A stretch of 64,000 nucleotides of DNA, taken from NCBI RefSeq assembly GCF_014851815.1, contig NZ_JACVAJ010000002.1, forward strand, positions 1,054,001-1,118,000, written 5' to 3'. Origin of the DNA: Pseudoxanthomonas sp. PXM01 (lineage in GTDB: Bacteria; Pseudomonadota; Gammaproteobacteria; Xanthomonadales; Xanthomonadaceae). Each line of letters starts with the position of its first letter. Within the stretch, counting starts at the first letter, position 1. The notes beneath the pieces were generated by a model. The model saw nothing but the letters and a program-made list of their open reading frames with translations. It was not told the DNA's origin and ran no database searches. The translations under genes and the position numbers were made by a program. This document shows positions 1 through 8,519 of the stretch, piece by piece.

Positions 1-1828
1 CGGCGCTGATCGGCCGATCGACGTCCAGCCGTGCCCGGTCCAGCGTCACCCGCGCCCACCAGCCACGCCGCGATTCCCCGCCGGGCTCGGTGAAGCCGAC
101 ATTGCGCACCTGCACGGTGCTGCCGTCCGCGACGAACAGCCGCCGCTTCAGGTCGGCGCGGCGCAGCTTCAGGTCCAGGTCGATATCGCCACGCAGCTGC
201 ACGCCCGCCAGATGCATGCGGGTGCCGCGCCCGGCGATGCGGACCGTGCCGTGCCCCACCTCGCCCGCCGCATCCAGTGACAGATCGCCGCTGAGCACGC
301 CGGCACCCGCGTCGAAACGCATGTGCCGGCGCGGCAGGAACGGGTTATAGACACGCAGGTCCGGCACGCGGGCGTCCTTGAACACCACCCTCGCCTGCAA
401 TGCGTCGCGCAGCTGCGCCAACGGCCCATCGGCATTGATCGACAGGGCCAGATGCCTCCCCTGCACGTAGGGCGCTCCGGGCGTCTTCAGCGACGCCACG
501 TCGAAGCGGTCCATCGTCGCCTGCAGTCGCGGCACCAGGGCGCCCCCCTTGCCCGCATCCAGCCGGATGTCGGCGCGGGCGCGACCACGGATGCGGTTGC
601 CCATCACCTCGGCCACCGCGTCGACCTCCGGCACGGCGATGCGGCTGCCTGCCGCCAGCTGTCCATCCGCCACCTGCACGTCGGCACTGACCGAGCCCGC
701 ACCATCGAGTTTCAACCAGGGCGCCTGAGGGAACAGCCCCGACAGCCAGCGCAGGGAGTCGAAATGCCAGGCCCCCACCACATGGCCGGACGCGCGCGGC
801 AGCAGACCGGCGAAATCGCGCAGGGGCACACTCCGTCCCCGCAGGCGCAGGTCGGCTTCGATCGCCAGCCTGCCGTCGGCCTGCGGCGGTACGGTCGCCT
901 TCAGCACGATGTCCTCGTCCACCGCCACGTCGATGCCGAGGATGTCGTTGCGCACCGCGCCGGCGATGTCGTTGCCGGCCACGGCCATCGTCCACTGCGC
1001 GCGACCGCCGGGCGTGAGTTGGCCACGCTCGAAGCCCAAGTCGATGTCGGCGCGTCCTTCTCCGGGCACCAGTTTCACCGCGACGTCGCCACGTGGACCG
1101 ACGGCCACGTTCAGGCCGGCAGTGCGACCGCCCAGCTTCACGCCCAGCCGCGTCTTCGAAAGTTTGTCGAGGCCGGCCGCGTCCTCGCGCCGATGCCGGT
1201 CGATCGCGAAGCGAACATCCAGCGTCGCCTCGCGCAATACTTCCTGGCCATCGCGGAGCAGGCGCGCACCGGCGAACCCGGCGGTCGAGGGCATCAGTTC
1301 CATCGGCCCACCGCGCAGCTGCTTGTAGAAGCCGACCTCGCCGCGGCCCGTGCCAAGCAGTTCGAACCCGTCGAAGAAGCCGCGCCGGATTGAATCGCTG
1401 GCGATGCGGTCGAACTGCAGCTCCCAGCCACCCTCTCGCGGCGGCGGCGGCACCCGTTCCTTCGCAACGCGCCGGACACCGCCATGCACGTCGTGCACAT
1501 GCACCTCGGGCACGTGCAATCGTCGCGACAGCAGGGGCCACAGCGCAATGCGTCCTTCCACGTGCGCCGCCTGCGCCTCCCAGGCGATGCGACGCGACTG
1601 GCCCTGCAGCGCCACCTCGCGCAGGCTGACGCGTCCAGGCCACAAGGTGTGGCCGGAAGACCAATGCATCTGGAAACGTTCCGGCTTCCGGTTCACGGTC
1701 CTCTCGCCCAGTGACGTATTGAGGAACACGTTGCCAGCGACCAGGTAGAGCGCATACGTCGCGACCAGGGCAATCAGTGCCCATGCCAGCCAGCGCAAGT
1801 ATTTCGTGCGAAAGGATGTCCGTTCCAT
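1..1828 (-). CDS. AsmA-like membrane-anchored protein (partial, C-terminus off the left edge)
   Basis: About 609 codons are visible; the stop lies beyond base 1. The protein opens with a single hydrophobic helix at about residues 10-30 (core WLAWALIALVATYALYLVAG). A long beta-rich stretch with no membrane segments follows, in which short domain-like blocks mention no catalytic motif. This layout, with the early block LWPGRVSLREVALQG and a later LWPLLSRRLHVPEVHVHDVHG-type strand, resembles AsmA, YdbH and TAM-type proteins, which bridge the inner and outer membrane and help move lipids or assemble the envelope. The family call is inference. It lies 37 bases after the carotenoid oxygenase gene on the same strand and may be co-transcribed with it. 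I see no strong ribosome binding site before the ATG at 1828, so a nearby alternative start is possible. Confidence 0.6.
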   Translation of the reverse strand, partial: MERTSFRTKYLRWLAWALIALVATYALYLVAGNVFLNTSLGERTVNRKPERFQMHWSSGHTLWPGRVSLREVALQGQSRRIAWEAQAAHVEGRIALWPLLSRRLHVPEVHVHDVHGGVRRVAKERVPPPPREGGWELQFDRIASDSIRRGFFDGFELLGTGRGEVGFYKQLRGGPMELMPSTAGFAGARLLRDGQEVLREATLDVRFAIDRHRREDAAGLDKLSKTRLGVKLGGRTAGLNVAVGPRGDVAVKLVPGEGRADIDLGFERGQLTPGGRAQWTMAVAGNDIAGAVRNDILGIDVAVDEDIVLKATVPPQADGRLAIEADLRLRGRSVPLRDFAGLLPRASGHVVGAWHFDSLRWLSGLFPQAPWLKLDGAGSVSADVQVADGQLAAGSRIAVPEVDAVAEVMGNRIRGRARADIRLDAGKGGALVPRLQATMDRFDVASLKTPGAPYVQGRHLALSINADGPLAQLRDALQARVVFKDARVPDLRVYNPFLPRRHMRFDAGAGVLSGDLSLDAAGEVGHGTVRIAGRGTRMHLAGVQLRGDIDLDLKLRRADLKRRLFVADGSTVQVRNVGFTEPGGESRRGWWARVTLDRARLDVDRPISA

Positions 1829-1865
1829 TTGCACAGGATGCCGCATCCGGTGCCGCCGGAGGACG

Positions 1866-3389
1866 TCAACGCGCGGCGAAGTGCCCGTGGAAACCCAGCG
1901 GCACCGTATACGGCAGCCAGGCCTGCGCCAGTGGACCGTCATCGACGCGCCGGGCATCCAGCACGGCGATGCCGCTGCGGCCCTTCGCCGCATCGAGCAG
2001 CGTGCCGACCAGCCAGCCGTCATCCGGACGCGTGCTGCCCGGGCGCGGCACGAACAGGTGTTCTTCCACCAGCACGTCGCGTCCGTAGTCGTGCACCTGC
2101 CGGCGGCCGCGTGCGAGGTCGAACGCACCGACGGCGCTGAAGTACGGTGCGATCGAGCCATCCTGGTGGATCGGTGCGTACAGACGCGCCGGGCTGCGGG
2201 ATGGCGTACGGGCATCGAACACCGGGAACTCGATGCCGGCGATCCCGGTGTCTTCCCAGTGCGCCTTGCCGCTGCGCAGGTCCAGCACCAGCTCACGCAG
2301 CGGTCCCTTGCCGCCATGCGCATCGCCATGGACGTCGCCGTTCATCGCGGCGCGCATCGGCGAGCGCGCTTCCTCCAGGTCCAGGTGCTGCACCGCGCGG
2401 ACGGTGATGCGGCCGTCGCGCTCGTGCGCGTCGCCGAAGTGGTAGATCGCCGCGAAATCCGCCTCGAACCACTGCGCCTTCGACGGCGCCGCCTTGTCGA
2501 CCACGGCCACACGCAGCGGCTGGTCCTGCCGGAACCGCAGGCGCTCGAAGAACGCTCCTTTGCCCTCGATGTAGCGGAACGGAATCAGCACGAAGACCAG
2601 ATGCCGGTCGGTCATCGCGAAGCTGTGCAGGTAGCCGGGGACCGGCGTCTCCAGCACGTCGGCCGACGCCAGCGTGCCATCGCGGCCGATATGCCACACG
2701 ACCAGGCCGTTGCCGCCCATCATCGCGATGGAGCCGAAATTCCACGAGGAGCCATCGCGGTCCACCAGCGGATGCGCGGAGAACGGAATGGCCGCCAGGT
2801 CGGGGCGCCAGGTCACCGGGCCCAGCGTCGTCAGATCGTCCGGATCCAGCTCGAACGCGGAGCCGGCTTCGGACAGCGCGAACAGGCGACCGTTGATCAT
2901 CGTGACGGACGTATTGGCGGTATTCGCGTCATCGTTGTTGCGGATCGGCTGCATGTCGGGAATGGACGTGCCTGCCGTCGGATACATGAAGCGCCCGGCC
3001 TTCTGCTCGCGGGTGAACTTGGGCGTGGCGACCATGCGCGCGTGGTGGCTCAGCGTGCCGTCGCCGTTGAAGCGCCAGCCGTGCACCATGCCGTCGCCGT
3101 CGAACCAATGCTCGTAGCGGAAGCCGGCGCGCTCGGTCCACGCCGGCCCATTGCGGTACAGCGTGCCGGCGAAGCCTGTCGGCAACCGTCCCTCGAGTTG
3201 GACGGTGGCCGGCCCCAGGGTGTCGGACTGCACGGATTTCCACCCGGCGAGCCACGGCTGTTCGCGCAGGCCGGCCGCGAAGCGGGCAGGATCACCGGCG
3301 AAGGCGTGCTCGCTGCGCAGCAGCGCAGGCGCGACGGCCAGCGCGGTGGCGCCGGACAACAGGGTGCGCAGGAAGCGGCGGCGATCCAT
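1866..3389 (-). CDS. Tat-exported carotenoid oxygenase family protein
   Basis: A 507-residue member of the carotenoid cleavage oxygenase (RPE65/CCD) family: Fe(II) enzymes that cleave double bonds of carotenoids, apocarotenoids or stilbene-like substrates with O2. The four iron-ligand histidine regions are visible: H206 (FSAHPLVD), H255 (GYLHSF), H317 (YHFGDAHE) and about H501 near the C-terminus (GFHGHF). The N-terminus MDRRRFLRTLLSG is a twin-arginine signal, so export to the periplasm as a folded metalloprotein is likely. The ATG at 3389 was chosen because it gives this signal and follows a GAGGAG ribosome binding site that overlaps the stop of the upstream DUF2141 gene, only 11 bases away. 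The pair is therefore probably translated from one message. The substrate cannot be read from the sequence. Confidence 0.9.
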   Translation of the reverse strand: MDRRRFLRTLLSGATALAVAPALLRSEHAFAGDPARFAAGLREQPWLAGWKSVQSDTLGPATVQLEGRLPTGFAGTLYRNGPAWTERAGFRYEHWFDGDGMVHGWRFNGDGTLSHHARMVATPKFTREQKAGRFMYPTAGTSIPDMQPIRNNDDANTANTSVTMINGRLFALSEAGSAFELDPDDLTTLGPVTWRPDLAAIPFSAHPLVDRDGSSWNFGSIAMMGGNGLVVWHIGRDGTLASADVLETPVPGYLHSFAMTDRHLVFVLIPFRYIEGKGAFFERLRFRQDQPLRVAVVDKAAPSKAQWFEADFAAIYHFGDAHERDGRITVRAVQHLDLEEARSPMRAAMNGDVHGDAHGGKGPLRELVLDLRSGKAHWEDTGIAGIEFPVFDARTPSRSPARLYAPIHQDGSIAPYFSAVGAFDLARGRRQVHDYGRDVLVEEHLFVPRPGSTRPDDGWLVGTLLDAAKGRSGIAVLDARRVDDGPLAQAWLPYTVPLGFHGHFAAR

Positions 3390-3400
3390 GGCCAGGCTCC

Positions 3401-3832
3401 TCAACGCAGGGTGATGTCGATGGCGGCATCCTGCACGCCGACCTCGAAGCGCGCTTCGTCCCACGTCGGCTTGCGCATCACGTTGGGGTTGTTGCTGAAG
3501 CCGTAGGCTTCGATCGGCATGCCGATCATGTTGCTGTCGAGCTTGCCGTTGCCGTTCTCGTCATGGGTCACCAGCACGGCGTAGGCGCCCGGCGCCAGAT
3601 CCTTGAACACGAACGTCGCCACGTTGCCCTGCGGCGGAGCACCCTCGGCCTGTACGGGCTTTGCCTGTCCGTCCCAGGCGGCCTGCGAATCGACAACCGC
3701 CAGTTTCAGCAGGCCGGTCTGCGCGCGCACGTCGTGCAGGGTGACGGTGAGATCGGCGGCCTGGACCTGGAAGGCGCCGAAGCAGGCCAGCACAAGGGCG
3801 AGCGGCAATGCGTAGTGTTTGGGACGGGACAT
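3401..3832 (-). CDS. DUF2141 periplasmic protein
   Basis: A 143-residue secreted protein with a clear Sec signal peptide (hydrophobic core ALPLALVLACFGAFQVQAA, cleavage near residue 25). The rest matches the DUF2141 family: an immunoglobulin-like fold with the block DENGNGKLD, which looks like a Ca-binding loop, and then the typical IGMPIEAYGFSNN motif. Function of the family is unknown. It is the first gene of a two- or three-gene minus-strand unit with the carotenoid oxygenase, 11 bases away; DUF2141 genes often sit near carotenoid genes, so a role in handling an exported carotenoid-like compound is possible but unproven. Confidence 0.85.
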   Translation of the reverse strand: MSRPKHYALPLALVLACFGAFQVQAADLTVTLHDVRAQTGLLKLAVVDSQAAWDGQAKPVQAEGAPPQGNVATFVFKDLAPGAYAVLVTHDENGNGKLDSNMIGMPIEAYGFSNNPNVMRKPTWDEARFEVGVQDAAIDITLR

Positions 3833-3933
3833 GGCGGACTCCGGTGGCGGGTGTGGGGCCAGTCTCGTCCGCCATCCGCCAACGGTCAGTTGCCAGCCGT
3901 CATCTCTTCGACCTGCCGGAAGTCACTTCCCGC

Positions 3934-5013
3934 TCAGGCCGCCTGCACCACCGCGTCCGAACGCTGGCGTCGCACCCGCACCGCATCCGCCAGGCGTTCG
4001 AGCACCTGCACCGACGCCTCCCACCCGAGGCATCCATCGGTGATGCTCTGCCCGTACGTCAGCGGCTGGCCATCGACCAGGTCCTGCCGCCCGCCGACCA
4101 GATGGCTCTCCACCATCACACCAACGATGCGGCGTTCGCCCGCTTCCAGCTGCGTGGCGATATCGTCGATCACGGCCGGCTGGTTGTCCGGGTTCTTGCC
4201 GCTGTTGGCGTGGCTGGCATCGACCATCAGGCGCGCCGGCAATCCCGACTTCGCCAGCACCTGGCTGGCCGCCTCGATGCTGGCCGCGTCGTAGTTGGGC
4301 GCCTTGCCGCCGCGCAGGATCACATGGCAATCAGGATTGCCCGCGGTCGCCGCGATGGCCGAACGACCCTCCTTCGTCACCGCCAGAAAATGGTGCGGAT
4401 GCGACGCCGCGCCCACCGCGTCCACCGCGATCTTGACGTTGCCGTCGGTGCCGTTCTTGAAGCCGACAGGGCACGACAGCCCGCTGGCCATCTCGCGGTG
4501 CACCTGGCTCTCGGTGGTGCGCGCGCCGATCGCCCCCCACGCCACCAGGTCGCTGATGTACTGCGGCGAGATGGTGTCGAGGTATTCGCAGCCCGCCGGC
4601 AGGCCGAGCGCGTTGATGTCGCGCAACAGGCCGCGGGCCAGGCGCAGGCCGCGGTTGATGTCGAAGCTGCCGTCCAGCGCCGGATCGTTGATCAGGCCCT
4701 TCCAGCCCACGGTAGTACGCGGCTTCTCGAAGTACACGCGCATCACGATTTCCAGATCATCAGCCAGCGCATCGCGCAGCGGCTTCAGGCGCCTGGCGTA
4801 CTCGATGGCCGACGCGGGATCGTGGATCGAGCACGGCCCGATCACCACGACGAGGCGGGCGTCGCGGCCGTGCAGGATGTCGTGAAGCGCGCCGCGCGCG
4901 TCGGACACGGTCTGCGACACCACGTCATCGCAGGGCAGCTCGCCGATCACGGCGGCAGGCGTGACCAGCTCATCGAGTTTGCGGATGCGCAGGTCGTCGG
5001 TATGGGGGGCCAT
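3934..5013 (-). CDS. aroG: 3-deoxy-7-phosphoheptulonate synthase (DAHP synthase, AroG type)
   Basis: The first enzyme of the shikimate pathway, condensing phosphoenolpyruvate and erythrose 4-phosphate to DAHP for Phe, Tyr and Trp. The 359-residue protein matches class I (AroF/G/H) enzymes over its length: GPCSIHDP, the PRTTVGWKGLINDP block that binds substrate, GCEYLDTISPQYI, and the metal-site region VDASHANSGK. The start at 5013 gives MAPHTDDLRIRKLDEL, typical of the family, and has a GGAG site 9 bases upstream. An in-frame upstream start would run back through the terminator hairpin and is unlikely. Expression is probably controlled by the attenuator just upstream (leader peptide 5087-5170, terminator 5031-5061). 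Confidence 0.96.
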   Translation of the reverse strand: MAPHTDDLRIRKLDELVTPAAVIGELPCDDVVSQTVSDARGALHDILHGRDARLVVVIGPCSIHDPASAIEYARRLKPLRDALADDLEIVMRVYFEKPRTTVGWKGLINDPALDGSFDINRGLRLARGLLRDINALGLPAGCEYLDTISPQYISDLVAWGAIGARTTESQVHREMASGLSCPVGFKNGTDGNVKIAVDAVGAASHPHHFLAVTKEGRSAIAATAGNPDCHVILRGGKAPNYDAASIEAASQVLAKSGLPARLMVDASHANSGKNPDNQPAVIDDIATQLEAGERRIVGVMVESHLVGGRQDLVDGQPLTYGQSITDGCLGWEASVQVLERLADAVRVRRQRSDAVVQAA

Positions 5014-5030
5014 CGGGTTTCTCCGGGTCA

Positions 5031-5061
5031 ACAAAAAAGCCGCCAGTTTCGCTGGCGGCTT
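5031..5061 (-). terminator. Attenuator terminator upstream of aroG
   Basis: On the minus strand a perfect 10-bp stem (AAGCCGCCAG with CTGGCGGCTT, loop CGAAA) is followed at once by a T-run, 18 bases before the aroG start and 26 bases after the leader peptide stop. This is an intrinsic terminator inside the leader of aroG. A GGCGG stretch in the leader around 5110-5117 can pair with the CCGCC of the first arm and could form the competing antiterminator; that pairing is inference. Confidence 0.85.
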
Positions 5062-5086
5062 CAAGGGGATTCTTCTGGTGTCTTAC

Positions 5087-5170
5087 CTAGAATGAACGCG
5101 TCCTCGCTTCCGCCGTCGGCATCGGAAAGCCTTCGTACCAAAACCAATAGCGGGCGCGGAGCGTGTTCAT
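5087..5170 (-). CDS. Aromatic amino acid leader peptide of the aroG attenuator
   Basis: A 27-codon reading frame, MNTLRARYWFWYEGF followed by 12 more residues and TAG. It holds five consecutive aromatic codons (Tyr-Trp-Phe-Trp-Tyr) and another Phe three codons later, so ribosomes would stall here when any aromatic aminoacyl-tRNA is short. It ends 26 bases before the terminator hairpin that precedes aroG, the geometry of a classical attenuator. Another in-frame ATG lies three codons upstream (5179); no strong ribosome binding site separates them. A much longer frame can be read further upstream but overlaps the DUF6445 gene and is a shadow. Confidence 0.85.
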   Translation of the reverse strand: MNTLRARYWFWYEGFPMPTAEARTRSF

Positions 5171-5235
5171 GCGAGGCATTGGGCCATGCCTTCCGGCGCT
5201 TGTCGAATGTTTCATCGGCAACGGAAAACCGCCGC

Positions 5236-5844
5236 TCACGCGCCGGTGAAGAACATCAGATAGACCAGCCGCCCGTCCTCCATCGTGCTGCCGAACGCGG
5301 GCCCCGCCGTGTGCCACATCCAGGGACGCAGCAGCACCAGCCGGTTGAAGCGCATCGGCACCTGCATGGTGGGCTCCCACACGCTGTCGTCGTTGCTGTG
5401 CTTCTCGATGATCTCCTGGTGCATCTGCGCGTGCGAGGTGAATCCCATCTCGGCCAGTTCGGCGTCGTTGAGCGGTGCGCGATCGCGGTTCGAAGGCCGA
5501 TGCCGGAAGAACTCGGTGCCGCCACGGCAATCCTCCGGCTTGCTGAGATAGAGGATGCCGGACCAGTACGCCTGGTCGATGTGCACCTTCGCGGTGCCGA
5601 CGTCGCTCGCGAGCGTGATGCGGAACTTGCCATGCGAATGCAGCGGATTGATCGGCTTGAGCCGTTCGCCGGTCAGGTGCGAAGCGATCTCGGGCAACCC
5701 CTCCATCTCGATGCGCTCCAGCGAGTTGCGTCCTGGAAAGGGGCCACGCAGGTCGGGATAGGTCAGCTTCAGGGCCGCATCGCGCAGGGACCAGGCGTCC
5801 TGCTGGCCGAGGAAATCGTCGACGACGATGAAGGAGGTATGCAT
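5236..5844 (-). CDS. DUF6445 family protein, possible 2-oxoglutarate/Fe(II) oxygenase fold
   Basis: A 202-residue soluble protein that resembles the DUF6445 family. The spacing of HIDQAYWSGILYLS (an HxD motif) and the later LLRPWMWHTAGPAFG (a single His followed by a possible co-substrate-binding stretch) is like the HxD...H iron triad of small prolyl-hydroxylase-type oxygenases, so an oxygenase role is a reasonable inference rather than an established function. The start at 5844 (MHTSFIVVDDFL) is preceded by no strong ribosome binding site but fits the family better than an upstream GTG-type extension. It lies between the groESL terminator and the aroG leader, on the same strand as both. Confidence 0.65.
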   Translation of the reverse strand: MHTSFIVVDDFLGQQDAWSLRDAALKLTYPDLRGPFPGRNSLERIEMEGLPEIASHLTGERLKPINPLHSHGKFRITLASDVGTAKVHIDQAYWSGILYLSKPEDCRGGTEFFRHRPSNRDRAPLNDAELAEMGFTSHAQMHQEIIEKHSNDDSVWEPTMQVPMRFNRLVLLRPWMWHTAGPAFGSTMEDGRLVYLMFFTGA

Positions 5845-5880
5845 GGCGCGCAGGCTAACGCCCCCCCGCCACGACGACAA

Positions 5881-5911
5881 GGCAAAAACAAACCCCGCCT
5901 TGCGGCGGGGT
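5881..5911 (-). terminator. Rho-independent terminator of groESL
   Basis: On the minus strand ACCCCGCC and GGCGGGGT form an 8-bp stem with loop GCAA, followed by TTGTTTTTG. It lies 38 bases after the groEL stop codon and before the DUF6445 start, so it should end the groESL message. Confidence 0.85.
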
Positions 5912-5948
5912 CTGGTGTGTCGCGGTACAGCGTGGAAGCGCGGGCTTC

Positions 5949-7643
<1,695 letters not shown>

Positions 7644-7693
7644 TCAAGAGGATTGCGGTGACGTGGGCGGCGGCGTGCAGCCGCCGCGCGCGA

Positions 7694-7987
7694 TCAGCCG
7701 AGGATCGCGAGGACGTCGTCTTCCTTGATGATCTTGTACTCGACGCCGTCCTGCTTGTAGGCCGAACCGGAGTACTGACCGTAGATCACCTTGTCGCCGA
7801 CCTTGACCTTCGGGGCGCGCACGCCACCGGTGGCTTCGACGAACTTGCCTTCGCCGACGGCGATGACTTCACCCTTGGTGGGCTTTTCCTTGGCGGCGTC
7901 GGGAATGATGATGCCGCCGAGCGAGGTTTCTTCGGCTTCGATCGGCTTGACCACCAGGCGGTCGTACAGCGGCTTGATATTGCTCAT
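7694..7987 (-). CDS. groES: Co-chaperonin GroES (10 kDa)
   Basis: A 97-residue GroES, the heptameric lid of the GroEL chamber. The N-terminus [20 protein letters not shown], the mobile loop [17 protein letters not shown] and the roof hairpin region [18 protein letters not shown] are canonical. It is the first gene of the groESL operon and has an AGAGGA ribosome binding site before its ATG. Transcription is likely repressed by HrcA through the CIRCE element at 8036-8062. Confidence 0.98.
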   Translation of the reverse strand: MSNIKPLYDRLVVKPIEAEETSLGGIIIPDAAKEKPTKGEVIAVGEGKFVEATGGVRAPKVKVGDKVIYGQYSGSAYKQDGVEYKIIKEDDVLAILG

Positions 7988-8035
7988 TTCAATCCTCTTA
8001 AGTGATTGATTGGACTAGGAAAGGGGCAGCGATGT

Positions 8036-8062
8036 TAGCACTCACCTCGAGGGACTGCCAAC
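8036..8062 (-). promoter_or_regulatory. CIRCE element (HrcA operator) of groESL
   Basis: TTAGCACTC, nine bases, then GACTGCCAA. The consensus is TTAGCACTC-N9-GAGTGCTAA, so one arm is perfect and the other matches 7 of 9. It lies 49-75 bases upstream of groES, where HrcA binding would block transcription. CIRCE control of groESL is known from xanthomonads; the site call here rests on the sequence match alone. Confidence 0.85.
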
Positions 8063-8191
8063 GCCGCAGGTACAAAAACCCGGCCAGGCCGGGATGCAGG
8101 GGATATTGGGTGCCCCGGACGGCTTTCAAGGGCCGGCGCGCATCTTTGTCGCAGGGGGCCGGCCGGGCGGGTCTGCAATAATCGCCGGCCC

Positions 8192-8515
8192 ATGCCCGTC
8201 TTCCTGATCCTGTCCACCTGCCCGGACGCCGACACCGCCCAGCGGCTGGCGCGGACGCTGGTGGAAGAACGGCTGGCCGCCTGCGTGAACCTGCTGCCCG
8301 GGGTGGTCTCGACCTATCGCTGGCAGGGCCAGGTGGAACAGGCCACCGAAGTGCAGCTGCTGGCCAAGACCACCGCCGACCGCCGCGACGCCCTGATGGC
8401 GCGGCTGGCGGAGCTGCATCCCTATGAACTGCCGGAGATCCTGGCGGTCGAAACCGCCGTCGGCCTGCCCGCCTATCTGGACTGGGTGGCTGCCGAAACC
8501 CGCGCCCCCGAGTGA
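8192..8515 (+). CDS. cutA: Divalent cation tolerance protein CutA
   Basis: A 107-residue CutA1 protein, a small trimer with a PII-like ferredoxin fold linked to copper tolerance. The characteristic blocks are ERLAACVNLLPGVVSTYRWQG and the C-terminal HPYELPEILAV stretch. The ATG at 8192 begins MPVFLILSTCPD, as is usual. It is the first gene of a cutA-dsbD-tlpA unit: its stop is only 4 bases before the dsbD start, an arrangement common in related genomes. The direct biochemical function of CutA remains unclear. Confidence 0.95.
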   Translation: MPVFLILSTCPDADTAQRLARTLVEERLAACVNLLPGVVSTYRWQGQVEQATEVQLLAKTTADRRDALMARLAELHPYELPEILAVETAVGLPAYLDWVAAETRAPE

Positions 8516-8519
8516 CCCG

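Noticed and set aside
345..1784. A 479-codon open frame on the minus strand
   Set aside because: Composition is unlike a protein; the true frame on the same strand begins at 1828, runs to the left edge and has a membrane anchor and regular beta strands.
5171..5530. An open frame upstream of the aroG leader peptide
   Set aside because: It overlaps the DUF6445 gene and has no family features; only the last 27 codons make a leader peptide.
8021..8062. A sigma32-type promoter for groES
   Set aside because: CCTCGAG and CTGCCCC on the minus strand are only distant matches to CTTGAA and CCCCAT.
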